Part shown: in pieces, positions 44,802 to 54,331 of the stretch
Layout of the letters: each line of letters begins with the position of its first letter
How positions within the stretch are numbered: the first letter of the stretch is position 1
Source of the DNA: Advenella kashmirensis W13003
GTDB lineage: Bacteria; Pseudomonadota; Gammaproteobacteria; Burkholderiales; Burkholderiaceae_B
Direction of reading: 5' to 3'
Length of the DNA: 64,000 nucleotides
Assembly: GCF_000506985.1 (NCBI RefSeq)
Contig: NZ_KI650979.1
Coordinates: 1 to 64,000 of the forward strand
Made by a program: the position numbers and the translations under genes
Notes under the pieces: model-generated
The model's database searches: none
Seen by the model: only the letters and a program-made list of their open reading frames with translations
What the model was told of the DNA's origin: nothing

Positions 44802-46742
44802 ATGAACACCCTGAAGACTTTCGTATTGTTTGACGACGCTGTCGCTCAACAGGCTACACTGCTGTATGAATTCGTGCGCCATGAGAGCCTGCATGGCACA
44901 CAGCTATCCGATCTGGACAGCGTGCTTAACCACGGCTGGGACGCAGGGTTGCATGCGGCCATTTTTATTCCCTACGAATTTGGACAAGCCGGGGACGCGG
45001 CGGCCGCCGCTCACGCACCCTTGCACATTCACTGGTTTTCGCGCGCCACCCCCCTGGCAGGCGAACAGATTGACGCATGGCTGGCCCAACAGGCACATGC
45101 GCACGATCCGCAGGACCAGCCTGCCGGCTTGTGCAATCTGCAATTGAAACCGGGGTTTGACAGCTATCGCCAGCAGTTTGAACGGCTGCGCGAAGCCATT
45201 GCTTGCGGCGATTTTTATCAGATCAACTACACGGCAAGGCAGTCCTTCGACACTTACGGCTCGCCGATGTCGATATATCGTACTTTGCGCGCTAAACAGC
45301 CGGTGCCCTATGGCGTCCTGGCCTGGCTGCCTCATCTGCCTGCCGACCCATGGACACTCTGCCTGTCTCCGGAATTGTTTATCCGTATTGAAGAAGATGG
45401 TGTTGTGCGCGCAGAACCAATGAAGGGAACGCTGCCCTACAGCGACGGCGAGCCGCTGGACATACGCAGCGAACAGTTGCGGGCAGATAGCAAGAACAGG
45501 GCAGAAAACCTGATGATTGTTGATTTGTTGCGCAACGACCTGTCCATGCTCGCCCGACCCGGCGGCGTACGGGTAGAAGAACTGTTCAAAGTTACACGCT
45601 TCGGCCAGGTGCTGCAGATGACCACCCCCATCCGATGTGACGTGCGTCCACAAGTCACTATGGCAAATATCATTGAAGCGCTTTTTCCCTGCGGCTCCAT
45701 CACCGGTGCGCCCAAGAAAATGAGCATGCGCTACATCGCCGACAGCGAAGGCGGTGCGCGCGGTCTGTACACCGGCAGCATCGGTTACCTTCAGCCGGCC
45801 GCCAACACCTTGCGTGCCCGCGGCAGTTTTAATGTTGCCATTCGGACACTCTGCCTGCAGCCGAACAACGATCATTCCCTGGCGTGTAAAGGGGTTATGG
45901 GAGTCGGCGGCGGACTGGTCTACGATAGCACTGCTCAATCGGAATACGAAGAAATCCACTGGAAGTCGCGCTTTCTGCGCGGTCTGCCTGCCGGGTTCCA
46001 GCTTTTCGAGACCATGCTGGTGCAACAGGGACGTTGCGCCCTGCTGGAGCAGCATATTGAACGGCTGTGCACATCGGCTGCTGCGCTGGGCTTTACCGCA
46101 GACAAGAGCGCATTGACGCAGCAAATGGAGCATGCGGTCAATGCACAAGCGACTCATGCCAGCCTGCGCATGCGGGCCGTTTTGTTCCATAATGGCAAGT
46201 GCGATATCCAGTTCTTTGCGCTGGACAGCGCTGGGGCGTCGGCATCCGTGTCGGTGTCGGCCATGTCATCAGCGCCAGCATCCGCTGCGGCTGCGACTGC
46301 GGCGTCTGCTTCGGACTCGGCGACATCTGCAGACCGAGTCGCGATGGCCACAACACGTATTGCACCCCGCATTCTCCCCAACCACGACCTCCTGCGTCGT
46401 TTTAAAACAACATGGCGCCAACATTATGACGATGATTTGAAACACGCTGTCAAATCCGGAGATTTTGACGTACTGTATTTCAATCACGATGGCTACCTGC
46501 TGGAAGGCGCACGCAGCTCGGTCTTCATTCACTATCAGGGGGCGTGGATCACACCCGCACTGTCCCTGGACGTTCTGCCGGGTGTCATGCGTGCCCAGGT
46601 ACTCAAGCATCCGGAACCGTATCTGGGAACGGATCACGTCAGCCAGGAGCGGATTACCGAATCCATGCTGCACCAGGCTGACGCCATTGTGCTGACCAAC
46701 GCGCTGCGCGGGTGCATACCGGTGCGGCTCATCTCTCACTGA
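44802..46742 (+). CDS. pabBC: Fused aminodeoxychorismate synthase component I / aminodeoxychorismate lyase
   Basis: A 646-residue fusion of PabB and PabC, which together make 4-aminobenzoate for folate. Residues about 1-385 are PabB (chorismate-binding, with SPELFIRIEEDGVVRAEPMKGT and the PCGSITGAPKKMSM motif). About 395-646 are PabC, a PLP-dependent lyase whose likely PLP lysine is in RFKTTWRQHYDDDL. A low-complexity Ser/Ala/Thr stretch (about 476-514) interrupts the PabC half. It begins 20 bp after fhuB. No PabA subunit is nearby, so glutamine amide transfer must come from elsewhere. Confidence 0.9.
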   Translation: MNTLKTFVLFDDAVAQQATLLYEFVRHESLHGTQLSDLDSVLNHGWDAGLHAAIFIPYEFGQAGDAAAAAHAPLHIHWFSRATPLAGEQIDAWLAQQAHAHDPQDQPAGLCNLQLKPGFDSYRQQFERLREAIACGDFYQINYTARQSFDTYGSPMSIYRTLRAKQPVPYGVLAWLPHLPADPWTLCLSPELFIRIEEDGVVRAEPMKGTLPYSDGEPLDIRSEQLRADSKNRAENLMIVDLLRNDLSMLARPGGVRVEELFKVTRFGQVLQMTTPIRCDVRPQVTMANIIEALFPCGSITGAPKKMSMRYIADSEGGARGLYTGSIGYLQPAANTLRARGSFNVAIRTLCLQPNNDHSLACKGVMGVGGGLVYDSTAQSEYEEIHWKSRFLRGLPAGFQLFETMLVQQGRCALLEQHIERLCTSAAALGFTADKSALTQQMEHAVNAQATHASLRMRAVLFHNGKCDIQFFALDSAGASASVSVSAMSSAPASAAAATAASASDSATSADRVAMATTRIAPRILPNHDLLRRFKTTWRQHYDDDLKHAVKSGDFDVLYFNHDGYLLEGARSSVFIHYQGAWITPALSLDVLPGVMRAQVLKHPEPYLGTDHVSQERITESMLHQADAIVLTNALRGCIPVRLISH

Positions 46743-46957
46743 ACGATCTGCCCGCTCTCCCGTGCCCGGCAGACAGCAGACCAGTGTGGTGGCTGACACG
46801 CATTGCAACGCCGACCCTGACAGGAAATAGTAACGATTGCGAACTTACGTGATATCTTCACACTGGTCGCTTAGTATTTCTTGCAGGGACAGACGCTCCT
46901 GGCGGCCCCGCCGACACGAATGACCAATTTTGACCACCCTAAACCGGGATAACGCAT

Positions 46958-48058
46958 ATGGCTCGCAGCATGAGCTCCATCTTTCTGAAGACGGCCCGCA
47001 AAATCGCGCGTCAGCAGAGCGACGCGCTGATCAGGGCAACACAATCGAATATGAAGCTGGCCGCTTCGGCCTTCAATCACAACCCGCTGCTGGGCGTGAC
47101 GCCTGCCGCGTTGCGTCGAAAGGCGAAAAAGCCCGTGCCGCCTCCGTTTCGCCATGGATCATGGACGGAACGAATCTACAAGGTCCCTGCAAGAATCACC
47201 CTGTTTTTCCAGCGACTGACCTATTTCATGTATGTGCCACCCGAACACGAAGTCAAGGGCAGTGCCGTCCTGGTCATGCTGCATGGTTGCAAGCAAACTG
47301 CCACCGAGTTTGCACAGGGAACACGGATGAACCAGTTGGCGGCCAAAGCAGGCATGGTGGTCATTTATCCGCAACAATCCAGGCAGCGTCAGAGCCTGCG
47401 CTGCTGGCGCTGGTATTTGCCCGACGCTCATCATGGCTACGCCGAAGCCGACGCCATTGCCTCGCTAGTACAGAACTTGGTCGCCCGGCACAAACTGGAC
47501 CAGACACGGGTCTATCTGGCAGGCATGTCAGCCGGCGCGGGCATGAGTGGCTTGCTGGCCTTGCGGCATCCTGCGTTATTTGCTGCCGTCGCCTTGCATT
47601 CAGGGCCCGTTATGGGCAACGCTACCAGTCTGACCAGCGGCATGCAGACCATGCGTCGCGGCACACTGAATGACCCGCTGACAGCGCTCAGGACAATACC
47701 GGATCATCCAGGCCCAACTCAGGTGTATCTGCCCGCACTTATCCTGCAGGGTCAGCTGGACCGGGTGGTCGCTGCGAATAATGGCGAACAGCTTGCCCGC
47801 CAGTTTGCGTGGTTGAATGGCTTTGATGAACATGCCCAGCCTGAAGAGAAACAGGTGGGGGAACACACCAGACGCGAATACACCCGGTTTGATTTCAGGC
47901 GCTCCCGCAAAAGCATTGTGCGCTATTGTCAAATACGCAAGATTGGCCATGCCTGGAGCGGTGGCGACAGTCGCCTGGATTTCAATAGCAGTGAAGGCCC
48001 GAATGCATCCAGCCTGATGATGCAGTTTTTTCGAATGCACAAGCGCGAAAAAATGTGA
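46958..48058 (+). CDS. PHB-depolymerase-family esterase
   Basis: A 366-residue alpha/beta hydrolase of the LpqC/PHB depolymerase family. The oxyanion segment VMLHGCKQTATEF is near residue 110, the lipase box GMSAGAGM near 190, and the catalytic histidine probably in KIGHAWSGGD. No classical signal peptide is seen; the basic N-terminus and roughly 80 residues before the catalytic domain are typical of this group. It could cleave polyhydroxybutyrate oligomers or other esters. Its 3' end lies inside a short tandem duplication (48023-48116). Confidence 0.88.
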   Translation: MARSMSSIFLKTARKIARQQSDALIRATQSNMKLAASAFNHNPLLGVTPAALRRKAKKPVPPPFRHGSWTERIYKVPARITLFFQRLTYFMYVPPEHEVKGSAVLVMLHGCKQTATEFAQGTRMNQLAAKAGMVVIYPQQSRQRQSLRCWRWYLPDAHHGYAEADAIASLVQNLVARHKLDQTRVYLAGMSAGAGMSGLLALRHPALFAAVALHSGPVMGNATSLTSGMQTMRRGTLNDPLTALRTIPDHPGPTQVYLPALILQGQLDRVVAANNGEQLARQFAWLNGFDEHAQPEEKQVGEHTRREYTRFDFRRSRKSIVRYCQIRKIGHAWSGGDSRLDFNSSEGPNASSLMMQFFRMHKREKM

Positions 48059-48116
48059 CCGCCAAGGGTGCTGTTTTTCTGAATACACAAGCGCAAAAAA
48101 TGTGACACCAAGGGGC
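48023..48116 (+). repeat. Tandem duplication of the esterase gene's 3' end
   Basis: About 46 bases are repeated with a 48-bp offset: GAATGCACAAGCGCGAAAAA at 48033 and GAATACACAAGCGC-AAAAAA at 48080, both running into ATGTGAC and CCAAGGG. The two copies differ at a few positions (roughly 85% alike). The second copy lies after the stop codon and still encodes a stop at the same place. Confidence 0.8.
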
Positions 48117-48148
48117 ATTGAGCAAATGAAATCGCCCGAGCCTGTAAA

Positions 48149-49138
48149 TCAAGATTGTGATACAAACACTGGAAAGCGAGCGTCCATGCTATTGCGCGCG
48201 AGTTTGACCAGATCTTCATCATCCAGATCCAGCGCCTGTGCCACGGCGACGTAATTGTCCAGAAGATAGCCGCCAAAATAGGCAGGATCATCGGAATTAA
48301 TCGTCACACACAGACCCTGGTCAAGCAGTCGCTTCAAATTATGCTCTCGCATATCGTTGACCACTTTGAGTTTCAGATTCGACAGGGGACAGACGGTCAG
48401 GGGAATGCGGCGGGCAGCCAGCCTGGCCACCAGCGCCGGGTCCTCTTCACTGCGCACACCGTGATCGATGCGAATGACATTCAACTTGTCCAGTGCTCCG
48501 CTGACATAATCTGCGGGCCCTTCTTCACCCGCATGGGCAACCAGATAAAAACCCAGTTCGCGACAACGCGCATATACCCGTTCAAATTTTTCCGGCGGAT
48601 TGCCCTGTTCGCCCGAATCCAGACCGATCCCCAGCCATACATCGGCATAATCTGCGCGCAAAGGTAACGCCTCATCCAGCGTGTCAAAGGCTGCCTGCTC
48701 GGACAAGTGCCGCAGAAAGCTCATGATCAGGCAGGAAGTGATGCCCCATTTTGCCTTCCCTTCGCGCAAGGCGCGCGCAATACCCGCGAATACATCGGCT
48801 ATCGGCACGCCCCGCTCGGTATGCGTCTGCGGATCGAACATGATTTCAGTATGCACGACGCCGTCCTGCGCGATGCGCGTCAGATAAGCCATGGTCATGT
48901 CATAAAAATCCTGCTCTGTCAGCAGCACGGCCGCACCGGCATAGTACAGGTCAAGAAACGATTGCAGATTGGTAAATTGATAGGCCGCACGCAACGCGTC
49001 TACGTCAGCATAAGGCAGCGTCACGCCGTTGCGCTGGGCAAGTCGGAAAATCAGATCCGGCTCCAGTGTGCCTTCAATGTGCACATGCAATTCGGCTTTG
49101 GGTAACTGGCGGATAAACGTTAAACGATCAGGACTCAT
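48149..49138 (-). CDS. Adenine deaminase (adenosine-deaminase-family)
   Basis: A 329-residue amidohydrolase of the ADA/AMP deaminase superfamily. Metal ligands are in LHVHIEGT (His18, His20), HAGEEGP, IDHGVR and NSDDPAYFGGY. Its sequence style (FRLAQRNGVTLPY, FDPQTHTERGVP) matches the bacterial adenine deaminase type that converts adenine to hypoxanthine in purine salvage, rather than true adenosine deaminase. The ATG at 49138 is chosen; a longer frame to 49345 overlaps the small DUF2474 gene. It starts 8 bp after DUF2474 and is probably in the cio operon transcript. Confidence 0.9.
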   Translation of the reverse strand: MSPDRLTFIRQLPKAELHVHIEGTLEPDLIFRLAQRNGVTLPYADVDALRAAYQFTNLQSFLDLYYAGAAVLLTEQDFYDMTMAYLTRIAQDGVVHTEIMFDPQTHTERGVPIADVFAGIARALREGKAKWGITSCLIMSFLRHLSEQAAFDTLDEALPLRADYADVWLGIGLDSGEQGNPPEKFERVYARCRELGFYLVAHAGEEGPADYVSGALDKLNVIRIDHGVRSEEDPALVARLAARRIPLTVCPLSNLKLKVVNDMREHNLKRLLDQGLCVTINSDDPAYFGGYLLDNYVAVAQALDLDDEDLVKLARNSMDARFPVFVSQS

Positions 49139-49146
49139 CTGGAAAC

Positions 49147-49302
49147 TCAGGTTGTCATTCCAACGGCAGACATGATACCGCGTAATAGATAAGCAAACAC
49201 CAGCAATGCAACCGTACCGGCGAGCCACAGGCCCACAAACCACAGCCACCGGCTGCGGCTGCCTGCTGGTTGTTGGGAATGGCGATTGGATTTGTGTGGC
49301 AT
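49147..49302 (-). CDS. Small DUF2474-family membrane protein of cytochrome bd oxidase
   Basis: A 51-residue protein. A basic N-terminus (MPHKSNRHSQ) is followed by one transmembrane helix (RWLWFVGLWLAGTVALLVFA, about 18-37) and LLRGIMSAVGM. This is the pattern of DUF2474, a one-helix protein encoded after cioAB/cydAB-like oxidases, comparable in position to CydX. Its ATG overlaps the TAA of cioB (TAATG), so it is translationally coupled, which supports it being real. A role in oxidase assembly or stability is inferred. Confidence 0.82.
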   Translation of the reverse strand: MPHKSNRHSQQPAGSRSRWLWFVGLWLAGTVALLVFAYLLRGIMSAVGMTT

Positions 49303-50309
49303 TAATGGTAACCCGTCCCTGCCTTGACCTTGCCGCGAAATACATAATAGGCCCAGGATGTATACATCAGAATAAACGGAATAATGAACAACGCGCCCAC
49401 CAATGCAAAGCCCTGGCTTTCAGGAGGGCCCGCAGCATCCCAGATCGAAATATCGGGCGGGATGATATTCGGCCATACGCTGATGCCCAGGCCGCTGTAG
49501 CCCAGGAAAACCATGCAAAGTGTATAAACGAACGGCTCGGCATGCGGATCGTGATTCAGGCTGCGGATTAATCCCCAGCACACCAGCACAACCAGGATGG
49601 GGACCGGAGCAAACCAGAGCACATTGGGAAACGTGAACCAGCGATCGTAGATGAGACCGTTGCCCAGCGGCGTCCAGACGCTCAGAATGCCAATGACGAT
49701 CAGCAATACGAGCGTCAGCGGCCTGGCCATGCCAATCATGCGTTTCTGCAAATCACCTTCAGTTTTCAAAACAAGCCAGGTACAACCCAGCAGCGCATAA
49801 GCGATGACAAGTCCGATACCGGTAAAGACGGTAAAGGGGGTCAGCCAGTCCAGCGGACCACCGGCATAGGCGCGATCAACGACTTTGATGCCTTCGATAA
49901 ACGCGCCCAGTGTGATGCCCTGGAAAAAGGTCGCCAGCAACGAACCGCCAATAAAGGCGGCATCCCACCAGCGCCGACGCGCATCACTGGCACGAAAGCG
50001 AAACTCGAACGCCACGCCGCGAAAAATAAGTGCCAGCAACATAAGGATCAACGGCATGGCAAATGCACTCAATATGACCGAATAGGCCAGCGGGAAAGCC
50101 GCCATCAGACCCGCACCACCCAGCACCAGCCAGGTTTCGTTGCCATCCCAGACGGGCGCTACCGTGTTCATCATGACATCACGATCTTCACGGGCGGGCA
50201 TAAAAGGGAAAAGTATTCCAATGCCCAGGTCGAATCCGTCCATGATCACATACATCATAATGCCGAACAGAATGAGCACGGCCCACAAGAGTGAAATATC
50301 AATGCCCAT
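49302..50309 (-). CDS. cioB: Cyanide-insensitive terminal oxidase subunit II
   Basis: A 335-residue CydB/CioB subunit with about eight to nine transmembrane helices, including YVIMDGFDLGIGILFPF and VWDGNETWLVLGGAGLMAAFP in the N-terminal half, as in all CydB proteins. With CioA it forms a bd-type quinol oxidase that reduces O2 to water in the inner membrane. It overlaps cioA by 11 bp and its stop overlaps the DUF2474 start. Confidence 0.93.
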   Translation of the reverse strand: MGIDISLLWAVLILFGIMMYVIMDGFDLGIGILFPFMPAREDRDVMMNTVAPVWDGNETWLVLGGAGLMAAFPLAYSVILSAFAMPLILMLLALIFRGVAFEFRFRASDARRRWWDAAFIGGSLLATFFQGITLGAFIEGIKVVDRAYAGGPLDWLTPFTVFTGIGLVIAYALLGCTWLVLKTEGDLQKRMIGMARPLTLVLLIVIGILSVWTPLGNGLIYDRWFTFPNVLWFAPVPILVVLVCWGLIRSLNHDPHAEPFVYTLCMVFLGYSGLGISVWPNIIPPDISIWDAAGPPESQGFALVGALFIIPFILMYTSWAYYVFRGKVKAGTGYH

Positions 50310-51744
50310 GATGGTCTCCCTGATTCGATACACGTGGTTCTTCATCGTGATCGGTCGCCGCCGACAGCGGTCTTGCCGGTGTGCGCGCCTCGCCGGGTCC
50401 GCCGCCATCGATTTCCAGATGGGGAGTCGGCTGTGGCCCCTGGGCCATAATGTGCAGCATGTACACAATGCCGGCACCGAATAGCACGAAGTACACGACG
50501 ATGAACAATATCAGCGTAATGGTCAGTTCCAGCGCACTATGCGGCGTGACCGCATCGGCCGTGCGCATCACGTTATAGACAATCCAGGGCTGGCGGCCAA
50601 TTTCGGTTGTGTACCAACCCGCCAGAATCGCCACCACACCGCTTATACCCATATAGACGGAAAAGCGGTGAAGTGCCGTACAGGTATAGAGCCTGTCCTT
50701 CCAGCGTGCATACAGCGCCAGCGCACCCAGCAGCAGCATCAGCATGCCCAGTCCGACCATGATCCGGAACGTCCAGAAAACAATAGTGGAGTTCGGCCTG
50801 TCCTCGGGCGCAAATTCCTTGAGCGCGGGAATTTGACCATCCAGACTGTGGGTCAGAATCAAGCTGCCCAGACGGGGCACTTCCACCTTGAAGCGGGTTT
50901 CTTCGCGCTGCATGTCCGGCCAGCCAAACAGCACCAGGGGCACGCCCTCGCCTGCTGGGCCATTTTCCCAATGTCCTTCCATTGCAGCCAGTTTGGCGGG
51001 CTGATGTTCAAGCGTATTGAGACCATGTAAATCACCCACGAAAATCTGAATGGGCGCCACGATGATCAGCATCCACATGGCCATCGAATACATTTTTTTG
51101 ACGGCCGGCTGCGTATTCCGTCGCAACATATGCCAGGCCGCCACCGCCCCCACAAGCAGCGCGGTCGCCAGAAACGCCGCGATGACCATATGAATCAGGC
51201 GGTAGGGAAAGGAGGGGTTGAAGATGACCGCCAGCCAGTCGACAGGCACCACCGTGCCATCAATTATTTCGTGCCCCTGCGGCGTTTGCATCCAGCTGTT
51301 GGATGCCAGGATCCAGGTTGCAGAAATCAGCGTGCCAATCGCAACCAGGATGGTAGAACACCAGTGCAGCCTTGGGCCGACACGGTGCCAGCCGAACATC
51401 ATCACGCCCAGAAAACCGGCTTCAAGGAAGAACGCGGTCAGGACCTCGTAGGTCAATAGCGGGCCGGTGACCCCGCCAGCAAAGTCCGAGAAATAACTCC
51501 AGTTCGTACCGAACTGATACGCCATGACCAGACCCGATACCACGCCCATGCCAAAATTGATCGCAAATACCCGCAACCAGAAATGGTACAGGTCCCGATA
51601 GACGGTATTGGCGGTTTTGAGCCATAAGCCTTCGAGGACCGCCATATAGCTGGCGAGCCCTATCGTAATGGCAGGGAAAATAATATGAAATGAGATCGTG
51701 AACCCGAACTGTATTCGGGCCAGAGTCAGGGTGTCCAGCTCCAT
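50299..51744 (-). CDS. cioA: Cyanide-insensitive terminal oxidase subunit I
   Basis: A 481-residue CydA-type subunit carrying haems b558, b595 and d. The N-terminal haem ligand is His20 (TISFHII), and the family segment GRQPWIVYNVMRTADAVTP is present near residue 390. Short length (E. coli CydA is 522) and gene context with DUF2474 point to the CIO type with a short Q-loop. It oxidises ubiquinol, is relatively cyanide-tolerant and does not pump protons. It is the first gene of cioA-cioB-DUF2474(-ade). Confidence 0.93.
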   Translation of the reverse strand: MELDTLTLARIQFGFTISFHIIFPAITIGLASYMAVLEGLWLKTANTVYRDLYHFWLRVFAINFGMGVVSGLVMAYQFGTNWSYFSDFAGGVTGPLLTYEVLTAFFLEAGFLGVMMFGWHRVGPRLHWCSTILVAIGTLISATWILASNSWMQTPQGHEIIDGTVVPVDWLAVIFNPSFPYRLIHMVIAAFLATALLVGAVAAWHMLRRNTQPAVKKMYSMAMWMLIIVAPIQIFVGDLHGLNTLEHQPAKLAAMEGHWENGPAGEGVPLVLFGWPDMQREETRFKVEVPRLGSLILTHSLDGQIPALKEFAPEDRPNSTIVFWTFRIMVGLGMLMLLLGALALYARWKDRLYTCTALHRFSVYMGISGVVAILAGWYTTEIGRQPWIVYNVMRTADAVTPHSALELTITLILFIVVYFVLFGAGIVYMLHIMAQGPQPTPHLEIDGGGPGEARTPARPLSAATDHDEEPRVSNQGDHHGH

Positions 51745-52137
51745 TTGCTGCTCCAGGAGGAATGAAACTTATGCGCAGTCCACGGACCAGGGCTGTCTTG
51801 GAAGGTTCCGCCCATAGCCAGCGAGCCCGCTCCAGTCCTGCTGATATCACAGTTGACCTATTGTACTTGGCTTTGCATGCCCATGAATTATGATGAGACA
51901 ATTTGTCCGCTTATACCACATCGGCCCCCGTTCATGGGTGGCTGCGCGGGCGGGCGGGTGGCATGGTCATTGCCCCAGATCGCGGCCTGCAATGGATTCC
52001 CTGTGTGTCAGCACTCATGCCGCTGGCCAGTGTCGTCAATGCGCTGATGGCAATGAGGAACGATAAAGTACGTCCGGTTGCAAGTACAGCGTGCACTTAC
52101 GGGTAACACCGATGTTCGGCATAAGTCGCCTTTTGGT
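51745..52137. other. 393-bp intergenic stretch upstream of cioA
   Basis: No gene is supported. It lies between the end of a minus-strand LysR gene and the start of cioA. On the minus strand, TACAAT (51865-51860) with TTCATG 16 bp upstream could be a weak cioA promoter. No clear ANR/FNR site (TTGAT-N4-ATCAA) was found by eye. Confidence 0.4.
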
Positions 52138-53091
52138 TCAGGAGGCCACAATATCTGCAATGATGGCTTGCGTAGTGTTGCGCAGCCATTGGTTCAATTT
52201 CGAATATTCATTCTTTTCGCTCCACACCATTTTCATGGAGGCGTGCCGGAGCACCTCCGGCAGGCGAATTTGCGTCAAATCAAAATACCGTTGATACTTT
52301 TCGGCAATGCGCTTGGGCATCGTGGTTGCGTAATCCGATTCCAGCAAAAAATGCGGCGCCATGCCGAAATTGGATACATAAGCGGTAAATGGCATGTGAC
52401 TATCGATATCGTCCAGAGCTCGGGTAAAGTTGGTCTGTTGGCCGTACATGTGGGAAAACGCCAGCCACTTGATCTTTCCGAGGTCGTCCAGCGTAAGCTC
52501 ATCATGTCGGGACAGCGGATGAGCTGATGAAACCACACAGACTCGTTCATCCTCAAACAACATCCAATGCCGGAATTTGCTTCCCGGCGTCTGAAACAGT
52601 CCGATTGCCAGATCCATCGTATCCGAATCCAAATCATCCGGCACGAAGTCCCCATGCACTGGCTGGAAGCGGACAGTCAGGTGCGGGGCAGCCTTCTGCA
52701 ACGCCAGCGTCAAAGGAGCTGCCAATAACAGCTCAATATGCGCCGCTGCGCCGATGCTGATGACACCCGTCAACGATGCAGGGTTGAAAGGTTGTCCGCT
52801 TCCGGCCGCCGCTTCCAAAGCTGCGAGGGCCTGATGTGATGCCCGATGAAGTGCCAGCGCGCGCTCTGTCGGCACCAGACGCTTTTTAACGACCACAAAA
52901 AGGGGGTCGTTCAGCAAGTCTCTCAAGCGACCCAGTTCCCGGCTAACCGCGGGCTGACTTTTGTGCAATCGCTGTGCCGACTCGGTCACGCTGAGCGTTT
53001 GCATCAGTGAATCAAAGGTAAGCAAAAGGCTAAGACTCAGGCGGCGCAAAGCGGGATACGGGTTTTTCAGATGCGATGGCGAATTATCCAT
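52138..53091 (-). CDS. LysR-family transcriptional regulator
   Basis: A 317-residue LysR regulator with an N-terminal helix-turn-helix (FDSLMQTLSVTESAQRLHKSQPAVSRELGRL, read in two parts) and a C-terminal effector domain. It is divergent from the Bug receptor gene with about 200 bp between, so it probably controls the receptor-hydrolase genes and perhaps itself. The start at 53091 is a choice among several in-frame ATGs; the frame opens at 53160 but none has a good ribosome site. Confidence 0.88.
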   Translation of the reverse strand: MDNSPSHLKNPYPALRRLSLSLLLTFDSLMQTLSVTESAQRLHKSQPAVSRELGRLRDLLNDPLFVVVKKRLVPTERALALHRASHQALAALEAAAGSGQPFNPASLTGVISIGAAAHIELLLAAPLTLALQKAAPHLTVRFQPVHGDFVPDDLDSDTMDLAIGLFQTPGSKFRHWMLFEDERVCVVSSAHPLSRHDELTLDDLGKIKWLAFSHMYGQQTNFTRALDDIDSHMPFTAYVSNFGMAPHFLLESDYATTMPKRIAEKYQRYFDLTQIRLPEVLRHASMKMVWSEKNEYSKLNQWLRNTTQAIIADIVAS

Positions 53092-53292
53092 ACCATTTAT
53101 GATATGCAAATTATGAGAATAAATCATTATATTAATATTATCCCAGTTGCTAGAATGCACACCGGGTCGTACATCAATGGACGGTACCAGGTATAGCCTC
53201 CGGGAGCAGCGTCACTGGCCGCACAAAGTAAAAACAAGCCGAGCTGGCCTGCTTTCCGGTTGAAAATGTCAAACATCAAAATGGGACAAAAA

Positions 53293-54279
53293 ATGAAACT
53301 TATCACCGGCAGAAATAACATTACACTTGCGGCCGCCCTTGTCTGTTCAGGCCTGACATTCAATCCAGCCTGGGCCGAAACGTTCCCGGCCCGCACCATC
53401 AGCATAGTGGTGCCCTTCCCGGCTGGCGGCACCCCGGACATTCTGGCTCGCATCATGGGGGAAAAAGCGTCAAAGCTGCTCAAGCAGTCTGTTGTTGTTG
53501 AAAATAAGGCTGGCGCGGGCGGGTCGATCGGCATCCAGTCGGTTGCTCGTGCCAAAAATGACGGCTATACACTTGTCATGTGCGCATATGGCTGCGCGGT
53601 CGCGCCTTCGCTATATAAGCCTGCGCCCTACGATATGGATAAGCAGTTCGCGCCCGTGGTCATGGTCGGCACGGTGCCAAGCGTACTGGTCACCAATCCC
53701 CGAAAGATACCCGCCCGGTCAATCCAGGATTTTGTGACTTATGCCAGGGACCATCCGGGAAAAATCAATGCCGCTTCCTCGGGTATCGGCGGCTCCGCAC
53801 ACATTGGAATTGAAATGCTCAAGCGCGAAGCCGATATAGACATTGCTCATATCCCCTACAAAGGCGCCGGCCAAGTAGCGGGCGATCTGCTGGGTGGACA
53901 GGTTGATATGTATTTCGATAATCTTCCGGCCTCTCTGGCAAGTATCAAAGGCGGTCGGCTAAACGCCCTCGCCGTTGCCAGCAAAAAGCGCTCCCCCGCC
54001 ATTCCCCACGTCCCCACCTTTGCAGAAGCCGGCTACCCTGATATGCTGATCACGCCCTGGTTCGGCCTGTTGGCACCTGCAGGCACGCCTGAAGATAATA
54101 TATCCAAACTGAACGCGGCCTTCAATACTGCGCTCAAAGACCCTGATGTGCAGAAAAAATTTACCGACCTCGGTGTGGACATCGCCGGAGGCAACCCCCA
54201 GGTCCTGGACGCGTTCCTGAAATCCGAGACCAGCAAGATTGCAAGGCTGATCAAAGAAAACAACATCACAGCCAAATAG
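53293..54279 (+). CDS. Bug-family tripartite tricarboxylate transporter receptor
   Basis: A 328-residue periplasmic binding protein of the TctC/Bug family, which is greatly expanded in Alcaligenaceae. A signal peptide (about 1-28, ending WAE) precedes the FPARTISIVVPFPAGGTPDILAR start typical of Bug proteins. Several in-frame ATGs (53266, 53281, 53293) are possible; 53293 gives the best signal peptide and has GGGA upstream. The membrane subunits TctA/TctB are not present here, as is usual. It likely captures a carboxylate-type compound for the adjacent hydrolase. The divergent LysR is the probable regulator. Confidence 0.9.
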   Translation: MKLITGRNNITLAAALVCSGLTFNPAWAETFPARTISIVVPFPAGGTPDILARIMGEKASKLLKQSVVVENKAGAGGSIGIQSVARAKNDGYTLVMCAYGCAVAPSLYKPAPYDMDKQFAPVVMVGTVPSVLVTNPRKIPARSIQDFVTYARDHPGKINAASSGIGGSAHIGIEMLKREADIDIAHIPYKGAGQVAGDLLGGQVDMYFDNLPASLASIKGGRLNALAVASKKRSPAIPHVPTFAEAGYPDMLITPWFGLLAPAGTPEDNISKLNAAFNTALKDPDVQKKFTDLGVDIAGGNPQVLDAFLKSETSKIARLIKENNITAK

Positions 54280-54331
54280 GACACAGAATGGCGGTAATCA
54301 CGATTGTGATACACGGTACATTGTAGCGGGT

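Noticed and set aside
51853-52047. 64-codon plus-strand frame upstream of cioA
   Set aside because: No ribosome site or motif, and it lies in an intergenic region with a possible opposing promoter.
54297-54310. ATCAC-GATT-GTGAT hairpin after the Bug receptor gene
   Set aside because: Only five base pairs and no T tract; too weak to call a terminator between two genes that are probably cotranscribed.
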